Assembly (NCBI GenBank): GCA_003215635.1
Contig: QCKC01000004.1
Coordinates: forward strand, 28,312-92,311
Reading direction: 5' to 3'
DNA length: 64,000 nucleotides
DNA from: Prochlorococcus sp. AG-409-J19
GTDB lineage: Bacteria; Cyanobacteriota; Cyanobacteriia; PCC-6307; Cyanobiaceae
Below, one piece after another: positions 54,387 to 62,658 of the stretch (position 1 is the first letter of the stretch; each line of letters opens with the position of its first letter). A program made the position numbers and the translations under genes. The notes below the pieces were generated by a model, which searched no databases, was not told where the DNA came from, and saw only the letters and a list, made by a program, of their open reading frames with translations.

Positions 54387-54487
54387 ATCACACTCACCCT
54401 ACATTTTAATCACACTCGCAGAATGAGTCGATAAAAAGTAGATTCTACTAGTATTCTATGATTCGAATAAAGCAAGTCATCACACTC
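54387..54487 (+). repeat. ATCACACTC direct repeats, left group (3 copies)
   Basis: Three exact ATCACACTC copies start at 54387, 54409 and 54479. The first two are 22 bp apart, two helical turns. A related TTACACTTT follows the third. They lie between the argJ tail remnant and the methyltransferase gene. Confidence 0.85.
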
Positions 54488-54553
54488 TCCTTACACTTTT
54501 TATAAAGGTTAATAATATTACATTATTTCAAAGTCTATATTTGAATTATATGT

Positions 54554-55141
54554 ATGATAGAAAAAAATATTTTGATGAACGATCTCAAACTGAATTTAGG
54601 ATGTGGAGAAAGGAAATTTCCAGGCTATTTAAATGTAGATAAATTTGGGACCCCGGACATTAAGCATGATCTAGAATCCTTCCCATGGCCATGGGAAACT
54701 AATTCTGTATCAGAAATTGTACTAATACATGTACTTGAACATCTGGGAAAAGAAACAGAAGTATACTTTGGTATCTTCAAAGAGATGTATCGGGTATGTA
54801 AACATGGATCTAACATTCGTATAATAGTTCCTCATTTTAGGCATGAATTTTTCTACGATGATCCTACTCATGTACGAGTCGTTACCCCTTTAGGATTAGC
54901 ATTATTCTCCAAGAAACAAAATCAAATATGGGTTAAGGAAGGAAGTAGCAATAGTCCTCTTGGATTATATCTAAATATAGATTTTGAATTAAAGAGAACA
55001 ATACTTAAACCTAGTCAGGACTGGTTTAGATTACATCCTGAAAAAAACGTAGATATTAATTTACTTAAACAGGAATCTGCGATATATAATAATCTAATTA
55101 CACAATATGATATGACTCTAGAAGTCATTAAAGATAACTAA
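54554..55141 (+). CDS. class I SAM-dependent methyltransferase
   Basis: A 195-residue methyltransferase of the type-11 fold. Residues 10-28 carry the SAM-binding LKLNLGCGERKFPGYLNVD, and DLESFPWPW plus SEIVLIHVLEHLG match motif II and post-motif positions in small-molecule or sugar methyltransferases. The C-terminal half is not recognised. It starts at 54554 or the ATG at 54575. It is the only clear gene in the segment between the argJ tail remnant and argJ, and is a good candidate for horizontally acquired cargo. Confidence 0.85.
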   Translation: MIEKNILMNDLKLNLGCGERKFPGYLNVDKFGTPDIKHDLESFPWPWETNSVSEIVLIHVLEHLGKETEVYFGIFKEMYRVCKHGSNIRIIVPHFRHEFFYDDPTHVRVVTPLGLALFSKKQNQIWVKEGSSNSPLGLYLNIDFELKRTILKPSQDWFRLHPEKNVDINLLKQESAIYNNLITQYDMTLEVIKDN

Positions 55142-55416
55142 TTCCATCAACAAAATTAAATATTAATCTCTGTGAAAGAATAATAGGATTAGGGTAATAA
55201 TAAAGATCTCAAGATAATTAAAAATTTAATTTATAAGAAACTAAAAAAGTGGTGAAAAATATATTTTTCTAATCTAGACATGAACCACAGTTCACCTCTA
55301 TAAAAATCCAAACAAGATTCGTAATAAGATCACACTTACATCACACTCCTGAAAGGTGCGTATATAACACAAACAAAATACATTGATATCACTAACTTTT
55401 TTGCTCATCACACTTT
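55142..55416 (+). other. AT-rich gap between the methyltransferase and argJ
   Basis: No coding frame that I can support. It holds the right-hand ATCACACT repeats described separately and no terminator-like hairpin that I can see. Confidence 0.4.
55329..55415 (+). repeat. ATCACACT direct repeats, right group (3 copies)
   Basis: Three copies start at 55329 (ATCACACTT), 55340 (ATCACACTC) and 55407 (ATCACACTT). The first two are 11 bp apart, one helical turn. The last ends 1 bp before the argJ stop codon. Confidence 0.85.
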
Positions 55417-56658
55417 CTATGTAGTGTAATCGGCATTAATGCGAATATACTGATCTGATAAGTCACAACCCCAAGCAACAGCAGTACCAGATCCAGAGCC
55501 AACTAATAAGCGAATATTGATACTATCGCTTTCAAGATATTTACCTTTCATACGACTCTTCATATACTCGGAAACAGTTAAATGATCAAAACATAATGGT
55601 TCTCCATGTTTAATTAACTGAAATTCACCCACCCATAAATCAACTTCTTTAAGATTAATTAATGGGGAAGCACAACCTAAAGCAGCAATAATTCGTCCCC
55701 AGTTTGGATCACAACCATGAATAGCTGTTTTAACCAAGGAAGAACCGCAAATTGTACGCGCAATCAGCCTTGCTTCCAAGACATTACTTGCACCTTCTAC
55801 TAGAACTTCCAATAAACAATTTGCACCTTCTCCATCTCGTGCAATAGCCTTCGCAAGATGTTGAGCCATAGCTGTCAATCCATCCTCTAATACTTCTAAA
55901 TGTTTTTTTGACAACGAATCCCCCGCTGAAAATGCAATAAATGAGTCATTAGTACTAGTGTCCCCATCAACCGTTATCGCATTGAACGACTTTTCTACAA
56001 CTCTTCCAATCATTGCTTGCCAAATGTCGAGAGGAACCCCCGCATCACAAGTCATATAAGCCAACATCGTGGACATATTCGGATGAATCATCCCGGAGCC
56101 TTTAGCCATCCCTCCAATTCGAACACGGCGTCCATCTAACTCTGCTTCGACAGCTAGCTGCTTATGAACTAAATCTGTTGTCAATATTGCATTTGCCGCA
56201 TCCATTCCTCCATCATCACTAAGCGCCTGAACCAAAGGCTTAATAGCTAACAACAGTTTAGAAATAGGTATTCGAACTCCAATAACTCCTGTAGAACACA
56301 TGAGCACTTCTTCGTTAGAAAGTTCAAGATGCCTAGCTAATTGCTCAGTAACGTCAATGCTATCCAGCAATCCATAGTCTCCAGTACAAGCATTAGCTTG
56401 TCCGGAATTAATTAACACCGCCCTCGCCTTACCCTCTGTTGCTTTAAGACGATCTAAGCAAAGATTGATACATGCAGCTCGAGCCGATGATGTCGTAAAT
56501 CTCCCTGCACAGATAGCCTCTTCAGGAGCCAATAAAAGTGCAAGATCTAGCTTCCCGGATGATTTAAGACCTGCTTTAATCCCAGATGCTTTGAAGCCAG
56601 CAGGAGCAGAAACCCCTCCTGGAATAGGAGACCATACCGAGGAGAACGATAGGCTCAA
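55417..56658 (-). CDS. argJ: bifunctional ornithine acetyltransferase / N-acetylglutamate synthase
   Basis: A 413-residue ArgJ with the self-cleavage site ITVDGDTSTNDSFIAFS, whose Thr becomes the nucleophile of the beta chain. GGMAKGSGMIHPNMSTMLAY lies before it. It transfers acetyl groups from N-acetylornithine to glutamate in the arginine pathway. Length is normal and the C-terminus is the usual INADYTT. A second copy of this tail lies 1.1 kb beyond the stop. It is divergent from coaE across 38 bp. Confidence 0.96.
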   Translation of the reverse strand: MSLSFSSVWSPIPGGVSAPAGFKASGIKAGLKSSGKLDLALLLAPEEAICAGRFTTSSARAACINLCLDRLKATEGKARAVLINSGQANACTGDYGLLDSIDVTEQLARHLELSNEEVLMCSTGVIGVRIPISKLLLAIKPLVQALSDDGGMDAANAILTTDLVHKQLAVEAELDGRRVRIGGMAKGSGMIHPNMSTMLAYMTCDAGVPLDIWQAMIGRVVEKSFNAITVDGDTSTNDSFIAFSAGDSLSKKHLEVLEDGLTAMAQHLAKAIARDGEGANCLLEVLVEGASNVLEARLIARTICGSSLVKTAIHGCDPNWGRIIAALGCASPLINLKEVDLWVGEFQLIKHGEPLCFDHLTVSEYMKSRMKGKYLESDSINIRLLVGSGSGTAVAWGCDLSDQYIRINADYTT

Positions 56659-56696
56659 AATCTTTCCTGAGAAACTTCACCATCTCATCCTGCGAC

Positions 56697-57341
56697 ATGA
56701 ATGGCAAACTTGACAGTCCAAACCTCTTTAAACGTTGGAATGGTTTTCAACGACGCATTGGACTGACAGGAGGAATAGCTACCGGGAAAAGCACTATTGG
56801 ACTATTTCTCAAAGAAAACAAGAAATTACCTCTTATAGATGCAGATGAATTAGCCCGAAAAGCACTCCAGCCTGGAAAAGCATCTACTTCAGCAGTTATT
56901 CAGCGATATGGTAAATCGATTATTACTCACATTGACAACAAAATAACCATTAATCGTTTAGCACTTTCGAAAATAATTTACTCAGATCACAATGAAAAAC
57001 AATGGCTTGAAAAATTGATTCATCCTATTGTCATCGAAGAAATAATAGAAGAACTATTCACTCATAAAAATGCTCCTATTGTGATTCTCATGATCCCATT
57101 ATTATTCGAAGCACAATTAACCTACTTATGTAGTGAAATATGGTTGGTAGATTGTGATCATGACGAGCAAATTAAGCGTCTAATGAAACGTGATGGAATA
57201 AACAAAATAGAAGCGTGCAAAAAAATCGAATCCCAACTACCTCAATTAAAAAAAAGAGAACTATCGGATTTCATCATAGATAACAATGGAAACGAAAAAG
57301 AATGGATACAATATGTTGATCATGCTTTAAGCAAAGCTTAA
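56697..57341 (+). CDS. coaE: dephospho-CoA kinase
   Basis: A 214-residue P-loop kinase with RIGLTGGIATGKSTIGLFLK and the acceptor-binding LIDADELARKALQPG, and the helix PLLFEAQLT. It phosphorylates the 3' hydroxyl of dephospho-CoA, the last step of CoA synthesis. coaX in this window encodes an earlier step. The gene is convergent with gatB (4-bp overlap) and divergent from argJ. Confidence 0.94.
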   Translation: MNGKLDSPNLFKRWNGFQRRIGLTGGIATGKSTIGLFLKENKKLPLIDADELARKALQPGKASTSAVIQRYGKSIITHIDNKITINRLALSKIIYSDHNEKQWLEKLIHPIVIEEIIEELFTHKNAPIVILMIPLLFEAQLTYLCSEIWLVDCDHDEQIKRLMKRDGINKIEACKKIESQLPQLKKRELSDFIIDNNGNEKEWIQYVDHALSKA

Positions 57342-58813
57342 TCAAGTAGACACTTGGTAATTATCTGATTAGCCAACTTGGGATCTGCTTTGCCTCCAGT
57401 TTTTTTCATTAATTGACCAATGAAAAATCCTAACAACTTAGTTTTTCCTGCCTTATAAGAATCTACTTCGTTAGGATATTGAACAATTAAATCTTTAACG
57501 ATTGAAGTTAAAACTTTTTGATCACTAATCATACCTAACCCTCGTTCTTCAACAATTCTCTTAGGTGACCCTCCTTTCGTTATTAAGTCTGATAATATTT
57601 CCTTTGCTATTTTACCACTAATTTTCCCAGATTGAATCATTTCCAACATTTCAGCTAAATATTTTGGAGATAAAAGAAGCTGATCAAAATTCAATCTATT
57701 AGCATTGACATATGCAGCAATATCTCCAGTAATCCAGTTTGCAGAAGACTTAGCATCTGCCCCTAGTTTAATAGTTGCCTCAAAGTATTCTGCCATTGGT
57801 AATTCATCAGTCAGCACACGTGCATCATAAATTGACAGCCCTAAATCATTTGCATAGCGATGCCTTTTCGTTGCAGGCAATTCAGGCAACTCACTACGCC
57901 ATTTTTCACGTAAATCAGAATTAACTTCAATAGGGCCTAAGTCAGGATCGGGGAAATAACGATAATCACTACTACCCTCTTTAGATCGCATGCTCTTTGT
58001 TAGTTGCTTACCTTCATCCCACAGACGAGTTTCCTGAATAACAGATTCACCTGATTCATAAGCCTTAATTTGGCGATTAATCTCATATTCACAGGCTTTT
58101 TGAATCGCAGAAAATGAATTCATGTTCTTAATTTCAACCTTCGTCCCAAACGGCGCTTCAGAACCACGGCGAACGGAAATATTGACATCGCAACGCAAAG
58201 AACCCTCTTGCATATTGCCATCAGAAACATCTAAATATCGCATAATTCTACGAATCTCAGATGCATATTCCGATGCCTCTCTACCAGTACGTAGATCTGG
58301 TTTACTAACAATTTCTGCCAAAGCCACGCCTGCTCGGTTGTAATCAACAAGTGAATGAGTGGCTCCTGATAAACGATCACTGCCAGCATGAACTAATTTC
58401 CCCGCATCCTCTTCCATATGGAGTCGCTCTATACCAATTTTTTTTAAATAAGTCTCCTTTCCCTTTTCAGCAATCTCAACTTCAATCCAACCGTCCTCTG
58501 CAATGGGCTCATCAAACTGGGAAATTTGATAATTCTTGGGAAGATCAGGATAAAAGTACTGCTTTCTATCAAACTTACTATGCTCTGCGATATTCAAATT
58601 CAAGGCCATTGCTGCTTTAACGGCATATTCAAGTACTTTTCTATTCAATACCGGTAAGGTCCCTGGCAGGCCACATACAACTGGATCAATATGAGTATTC
58701 GGCTCATCTCCAAAAGCAGTTGAAGCCGCAGAAAAGATCTTGCTTTCTGTTCCCAACTGAACATGTGTTTCCAGTCCAATCACAGCCTCCCAAGCCACTC
58801 CAGAGTCAGACAT
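57338..58813 (-). CDS. gatB: glutamyl/aspartyl-tRNA amidotransferase subunit B
   Basis: From the ATG at 58813 (MSDSGVAWEAVIGLETHVQL) this is a 491-residue GatB. IDPVVCGLPGTLPVLN, KFDRKQYFYPDLPKNYQISQ, HMEEDAGKLVH and DYNRAGVALAEIVSKPDLR are landmark segments; the C-terminal helical tail binds tRNA. With GatA and GatC it converts Glu-tRNA(Gln) to Gln-tRNA(Gln). Those partners are not in the window. The frame opens earlier at 58858, but homologues start at the chosen ATG. Confidence 0.95.
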   Translation of the reverse strand: MSDSGVAWEAVIGLETHVQLGTESKIFSAASTAFGDEPNTHIDPVVCGLPGTLPVLNRKVLEYAVKAAMALNLNIAEHSKFDRKQYFYPDLPKNYQISQFDEPIAEDGWIEVEIAEKGKETYLKKIGIERLHMEEDAGKLVHAGSDRLSGATHSLVDYNRAGVALAEIVSKPDLRTGREASEYASEIRRIMRYLDVSDGNMQEGSLRCDVNISVRRGSEAPFGTKVEIKNMNSFSAIQKACEYEINRQIKAYESGESVIQETRLWDEGKQLTKSMRSKEGSSDYRYFPDPDLGPIEVNSDLREKWRSELPELPATKRHRYANDLGLSIYDARVLTDELPMAEYFEATIKLGADAKSSANWITGDIAAYVNANRLNFDQLLLSPKYLAEMLEMIQSGKISGKIAKEILSDLITKGGSPKRIVEERGLGMISDQKVLTSIVKDLIVQYPNEVDSYKAGKTKLLGFFIGQLMKKTGGKADPKLANQIITKCLLD

Positions 58814-58908
58814 CACGATCACGTTAGATTTACAAATACTATGAAATAGTTGACCCACAATATCTGTCCATGTGATCTAAAACACAGTTCTTAAGGACGA
58901 GAAAAGCA

Positions 58909-60033
58909 ATGGCTAATCAAGCCAGCAACAAAGTACTGATTCTTGGCGGAGGCCTAATAGGTCTTTCAGTGGCTCATGAATTGGCCAAGTCAGGAATGCA
59001 AATAGAAATTCTTAGTCGACGCCGGAGCGAAGCTGCAGGGTTTGTTGCAGCTGGAATGCTTGCTCCACATGCTGAAGGATTACAAGAAGAAATGCTCAAT
59101 CTAGGTCAATTAAGTCTCAAACAAATACCTGCCTGGGTTGATTCCATAGAAAAAAATAGTGGAATTAATTGTGGATTAAAAATCTCAGGAATTATTGTCC
59201 CTTTTATTCATGATGAAGAAAAAGATTCTTACCCAACTGCAAAGTTTGGAGAACACTTAAATAGAAAAGAGTTAATAAAAGAAATTCCTGATATTGCAGA
59301 ACAATGGACTAGTGGTTTACTCTTCCAGCAAGATGGACAAATAGACAATCGTCGATCCCTAATGCGCGCTCTTGAAAAATCATGTGTTGAATTAGGAGTG
59401 GAATTTCAAGAAGGCGTAGAAGTAATGGAACTACTGCATAAAGATCAGAATCTTGGAGGAGTTAAAATTAAAAATACACAAGGAATCATAGAAAATATAT
59501 TTTCTGAAAAAGCCATCTTATGCAGTGGAGCATGGAGTAAACAATTAATGGAAAGTCTTCCTATCTTCCCTGTAAAAGGACAAATGCTTTCACTTCAAGC
59601 TCCTAAAAATACGTTGAAAAGAGTAATTTTTGGACCAGGAACATACCTAGTTCCTAGAGAGGATGGTCTTATAATTGTGGGAGCTACCAGTGAACCAGAA
59701 GCATGCTTTCGAACAGGATTGACACCTTTTGGGCAGCGCCAAATCGAAAATGGCATTAACTCGATACTCCCAACAGCATGCGGTTGGCCCCCCATGGAAA
59801 GATGGTGGGGATTTAGACCAAGTACACCAGATGAAAAACCCATTATTGGAAGTTCATCAATTAACGGGTTATGGATCGCTACAGGGCATTATCGCAATGG
59901 GGTCTTATTAGCTGCAATTACAGCTGACCTCATTAAAAAATGTCTATGCAATGAAAAACTCAATGATGAAGATAAGGAGCTACTTAATAATTTCAATTAC
60001 AATAGATTTAATCTTCCAAAAGATAATATTTAG
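58909..60033 (+). CDS. thiO: ThiO-like FAD-dependent glycine oxidase
   Basis: A 374-residue DAO-family enzyme. KVLILGGGLIGLSVAHELAK is the FAD dinucleotide motif, GFVAAGMLAPHAE follows, and GFRPSTPDEKPIIGSS plus LWIATGHYRNGVLLA are the C-terminal FAD-contact segments. ThiO oxidises glycine to the imine used in thiazole synthesis for thiamine. Other amine oxidases of the family share these motifs, so the exact substrate is inferred. The start ATG has the weak purine run AAGGACGAGAAAAGC upstream. Confidence 0.86.
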   Translation: MANQASNKVLILGGGLIGLSVAHELAKSGMQIEILSRRRSEAAGFVAAGMLAPHAEGLQEEMLNLGQLSLKQIPAWVDSIEKNSGINCGLKISGIIVPFIHDEEKDSYPTAKFGEHLNRKELIKEIPDIAEQWTSGLLFQQDGQIDNRRSLMRALEKSCVELGVEFQEGVEVMELLHKDQNLGGVKIKNTQGIIENIFSEKAILCSGAWSKQLMESLPIFPVKGQMLSLQAPKNTLKRVIFGPGTYLVPREDGLIIVGATSEPEACFRTGLTPFGQRQIENGINSILPTACGWPPMERWWGFRPSTPDEKPIIGSSSINGLWIATGHYRNGVLLAAITADLIKKCLCNEKLNDEDKELLNNFNYNRFNLPKDNI

Positions 60034-60100
60034 ATAACATCTAATAGAGAGTGAGTCTTTTTATCATCATAATTTAAGAGTATTTTAAAATTAAAAAAAT

Positions 60101-60559
60101 TTAATCTTCAACTCGCCAAATCTGATCAGCAGGATGCCAATCATTCAATTCCGTAGATTCAAACCAAAGATTAATCTCAAAATTTGCTGTTTCTAATCCA
60201 TCGGATCCATGAATGACATTACGACCTATGTTCACAGCCAGATCCCCACGAATTGTTCCTGGCTCAGATTCCAAAGGCTTAGTTGCTCCAATCAATCTAC
60301 GGGCACTAGCTACAACGCCATCGCCTTCCCAAACCATTGCAATTACTGGACCACTAGTTATGAAATCAACTAATCCTTTAAAGAAAGGACGGTCTCTATG
60401 GACTCCATAATGTTGTTCAGCTAAATCGCGAGAAGGAATCAATTGTTTGAGTCCTATTAACTTAAACCCCTTACGTTCAAAGCGACCTAAAATTTCTCCT
60501 ATCAAGCCTCTTTGTACACCATCAGGCTTAATTGCAATAAAAGTCCGTTCAGTAGGCAT
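60101..60559 (-). CDS. ndk: nucleoside diphosphate kinase
   Basis: From the ATG at 60559 this is a 152-residue [23 protein letters not shown], the active-site histidine in [14 protein letters not shown] and the NDK pattern in the [22 protein letters not shown] centre. It equalises the nucleoside triphosphate pools. Length and motifs are standard. The frame to 60589 adds an implausible basic N-terminus. Confidence 0.97.
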   Translation of the reverse strand: MPTERTFIAIKPDGVQRGLIGEILGRFERKGFKLIGLKQLIPSRDLAEQHYGVHRDRPFFKGLVDFITSGPVIAMVWEGDGVVASARRLIGATKPLESEPGTIRGDLAVNIGRNVIHGSDGLETANFEINLWFESTELNDWHPADQIWRVED

Positions 60560-60701
60560 GAAAGTTTTCACAAGTGTGGCCATCGTCAACGAGCACCTGC
60601 CATCTTGGCAAGCAAACAGTCACAATCTGATCGCAAACCTTTTTCAACAAAATGCATTCAATAAAAATTCTCATCTCATCGAAAACCTCTAATTTTCCAT
60701 C

Positions 60702-62642
60702 TTGACTCTCTTTTCTAATACAAACGACAACTGGACTGTCCAAGACAGCTCTGCTTTATATGGACTGGATAAATGGGGAGAGCACTATTTTTCTATAAAC
60801 AACAAAGGGAATATAAATGTCACCCCCAAAGGGAAAAGCAGTGGCAGTCTCGATCTAATGAATCTTGTCGAGGAAATAGAAGGAAGAAATCTCAGCCTTC
60901 CACTACTAATTCGATTCGATGAAATTCTCGAAGATAGATTAGATAGGCTTCACAAGGCTTTTGAAGAGGCAATCACTAAGTACAAGTATAAAGGTTTCTA
61001 CCAAGGAGTATTTCCAGTTAAATGCAATCATCAACGTTATGTACTGGAAGAGGTGGTTAATTATGGAAAAAAATGGAATTTTGGCCTAGAGGCTGGAAGC
61101 AAAGCTGAATTAATCATCGCACTTTCATTAATACAAAATCCTAAGGCCTTATTAATCTGCAATGGCTACAAAGATCAACGTTATATAGAGACAGCGATCC
61201 TTGCTAGACAATTAGGAAGAAAACCCATTGTAGTCATAGAACAAGCTGATGAAATTGATAGAATAATTCTTGCCAGTAAGGAGTTGGGTGCCCCACCATT
61301 AATAGGAATTAGAGCAAAACTCTCTAGTCAGAGCAGCGGTAGATGGGGTGCATCTATAGGAACCAATGCTAAATTCGGACTCTCTATACCTGAAATACTA
61401 GAAACTGTTGAAAAGTTAAGTAATTCAGAGCTAATTAATGAATTATGTCTACTACATTTTCATGTAGGTAGCCAAATTAATAATATAGCCATTCATAAAG
61501 ATGCATTACAAGAAGCAGGACATATATACACCGAATTATGTCGGTTAGGAGCCCCAATGGGCTACCTAGATGTTGGGGGTGGTTTAGGTGTTGATTACGA
61601 TGGTAGTAGAACACCTACTGCCGCCTCGACCAATTACTCTCTACAGAACTATGCAAATGATATTGTCGCAACAATACAAGAATGCTGTGCATCCAGCAAC
61701 ACAAAATTACCGACTTTGGTGAGTGAAAGTGGAAGAGCTATTGTTAGTCATTCTTCTGTTTTAATATTCAATATATTAGGTTCTAGCTTTGTTTCAACTG
61801 ACACAAAAAGTGCAGACAAGGGTGAATCTTTAACTATTAAGAATCTACGGGAAACATTAGCTTCCATCAAACAAATCCAAGATGAAAATAATATAGATAT
61901 ACCAAGACTTCAAGAGGCATGGACTGATGCTATCAAATTCAAAGACGATGCATTAGTTGCCTTCAGATTAGGTTATTTAAGTTTAACGGAAAGAGCTATT
62001 GCAGAGAAATTAACGTGGGCATGTGCCCAAGCATTATTAGATCAACTTCCAGAAGAAATCTCATTGCCAACTGAGCTTGAACAATTAAGTTCCATAATGT
62101 CAGGAACATATTATGCAAATCTATCAGTATTTCGGTCGGCCCCAGATACTTGGGCAATAAAGCAACTTTTCCCAATTATGCCTATTCACCGACTTCAAGA
62201 AAAGCCAAATAAATTAGGACATCTTGCTGATTTAACATGCGACTCAGATGGCAAGATTGATCAATTTATAAATAACGGTCAAGTCAAAAATCTTCTCGAA
62301 TTACATGATATAAAAGCAAATGAAACTTACTTAATAGGAATGTTTCTTGGAGGAGCTTATCAAGAAGTCATGGGGAATTTACACAATCTATTTGGTAGCA
62401 CAAATACTGTACATGTTCGATTAAATAACAAAAATAGATACCAATTAAATCATGTAATTCGCGGAGACACGAAATCTGATGTCATTAAAGCAATGGAACA
62501 TCAGCCAAATGAACTTCTGGAAAGGCTACGTATCGCAACTGAGGAAGCAATTCAACTTGGAAACTTAAAAATCAAAGATGCTCAACTACTAATGGATCAT
62601 CTAGAAACCAGCTTAAATCAAAGCACATATTTACGTAGATAA
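60702..62642 (+). CDS. speA: biosynthetic arginine decarboxylase
   Basis: A 646-residue PLP-dependent (alanine-racemase fold) decarboxylase. WTVQDSSALYGLDKWGEHYF is the conserved N-terminal signature, YQGVFPVKCNHQRYV holds the PLP lysine, and LHFHVGSQINNIAIHKDALQ and LDVGGGLGVDYDGSRT belong to the catalytic barrel. It converts arginine to agmatine for polyamine synthesis. The TTG at 60702 is the first start, and conserved residues begin right after it. Length fits the family. Confidence 0.95.
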   Translation: MTLFSNTNDNWTVQDSSALYGLDKWGEHYFSINNKGNINVTPKGKSSGSLDLMNLVEEIEGRNLSLPLLIRFDEILEDRLDRLHKAFEEAITKYKYKGFYQGVFPVKCNHQRYVLEEVVNYGKKWNFGLEAGSKAELIIALSLIQNPKALLICNGYKDQRYIETAILARQLGRKPIVVIEQADEIDRIILASKELGAPPLIGIRAKLSSQSSGRWGASIGTNAKFGLSIPEILETVEKLSNSELINELCLLHFHVGSQINNIAIHKDALQEAGHIYTELCRLGAPMGYLDVGGGLGVDYDGSRTPTAASTNYSLQNYANDIVATIQECCASSNTKLPTLVSESGRAIVSHSSVLIFNILGSSFVSTDTKSADKGESLTIKNLRETLASIKQIQDENNIDIPRLQEAWTDAIKFKDDALVAFRLGYLSLTERAIAEKLTWACAQALLDQLPEEISLPTELEQLSSIMSGTYYANLSVFRSAPDTWAIKQLFPIMPIHRLQEKPNKLGHLADLTCDSDGKIDQFINNGQVKNLLELHDIKANETYLIGMFLGGAYQEVMGNLHNLFGSTNTVHVRLNNKNRYQLNHVIRGDTKSDVIKAMEHQPNELLERLRIATEEAIQLGNLKIKDAQLLMDHLETSLNQSTYLRR

Positions 62643-62658
62643 CTTTCTTCTTAATAGA

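Noticed and set aside
54387..55415. CRP-type sites (TGTGA-N6-TCACA) as an explanation of the ATCACACT repeats
   Set aside because: The repeats are direct, and I see no TGTGA arm at the required distance next to any of the copies.
54387..55415. CRISPR array
   Set aside because: The repeats are only 8-9 bp, spacing is irregular and no cas genes are nearby.
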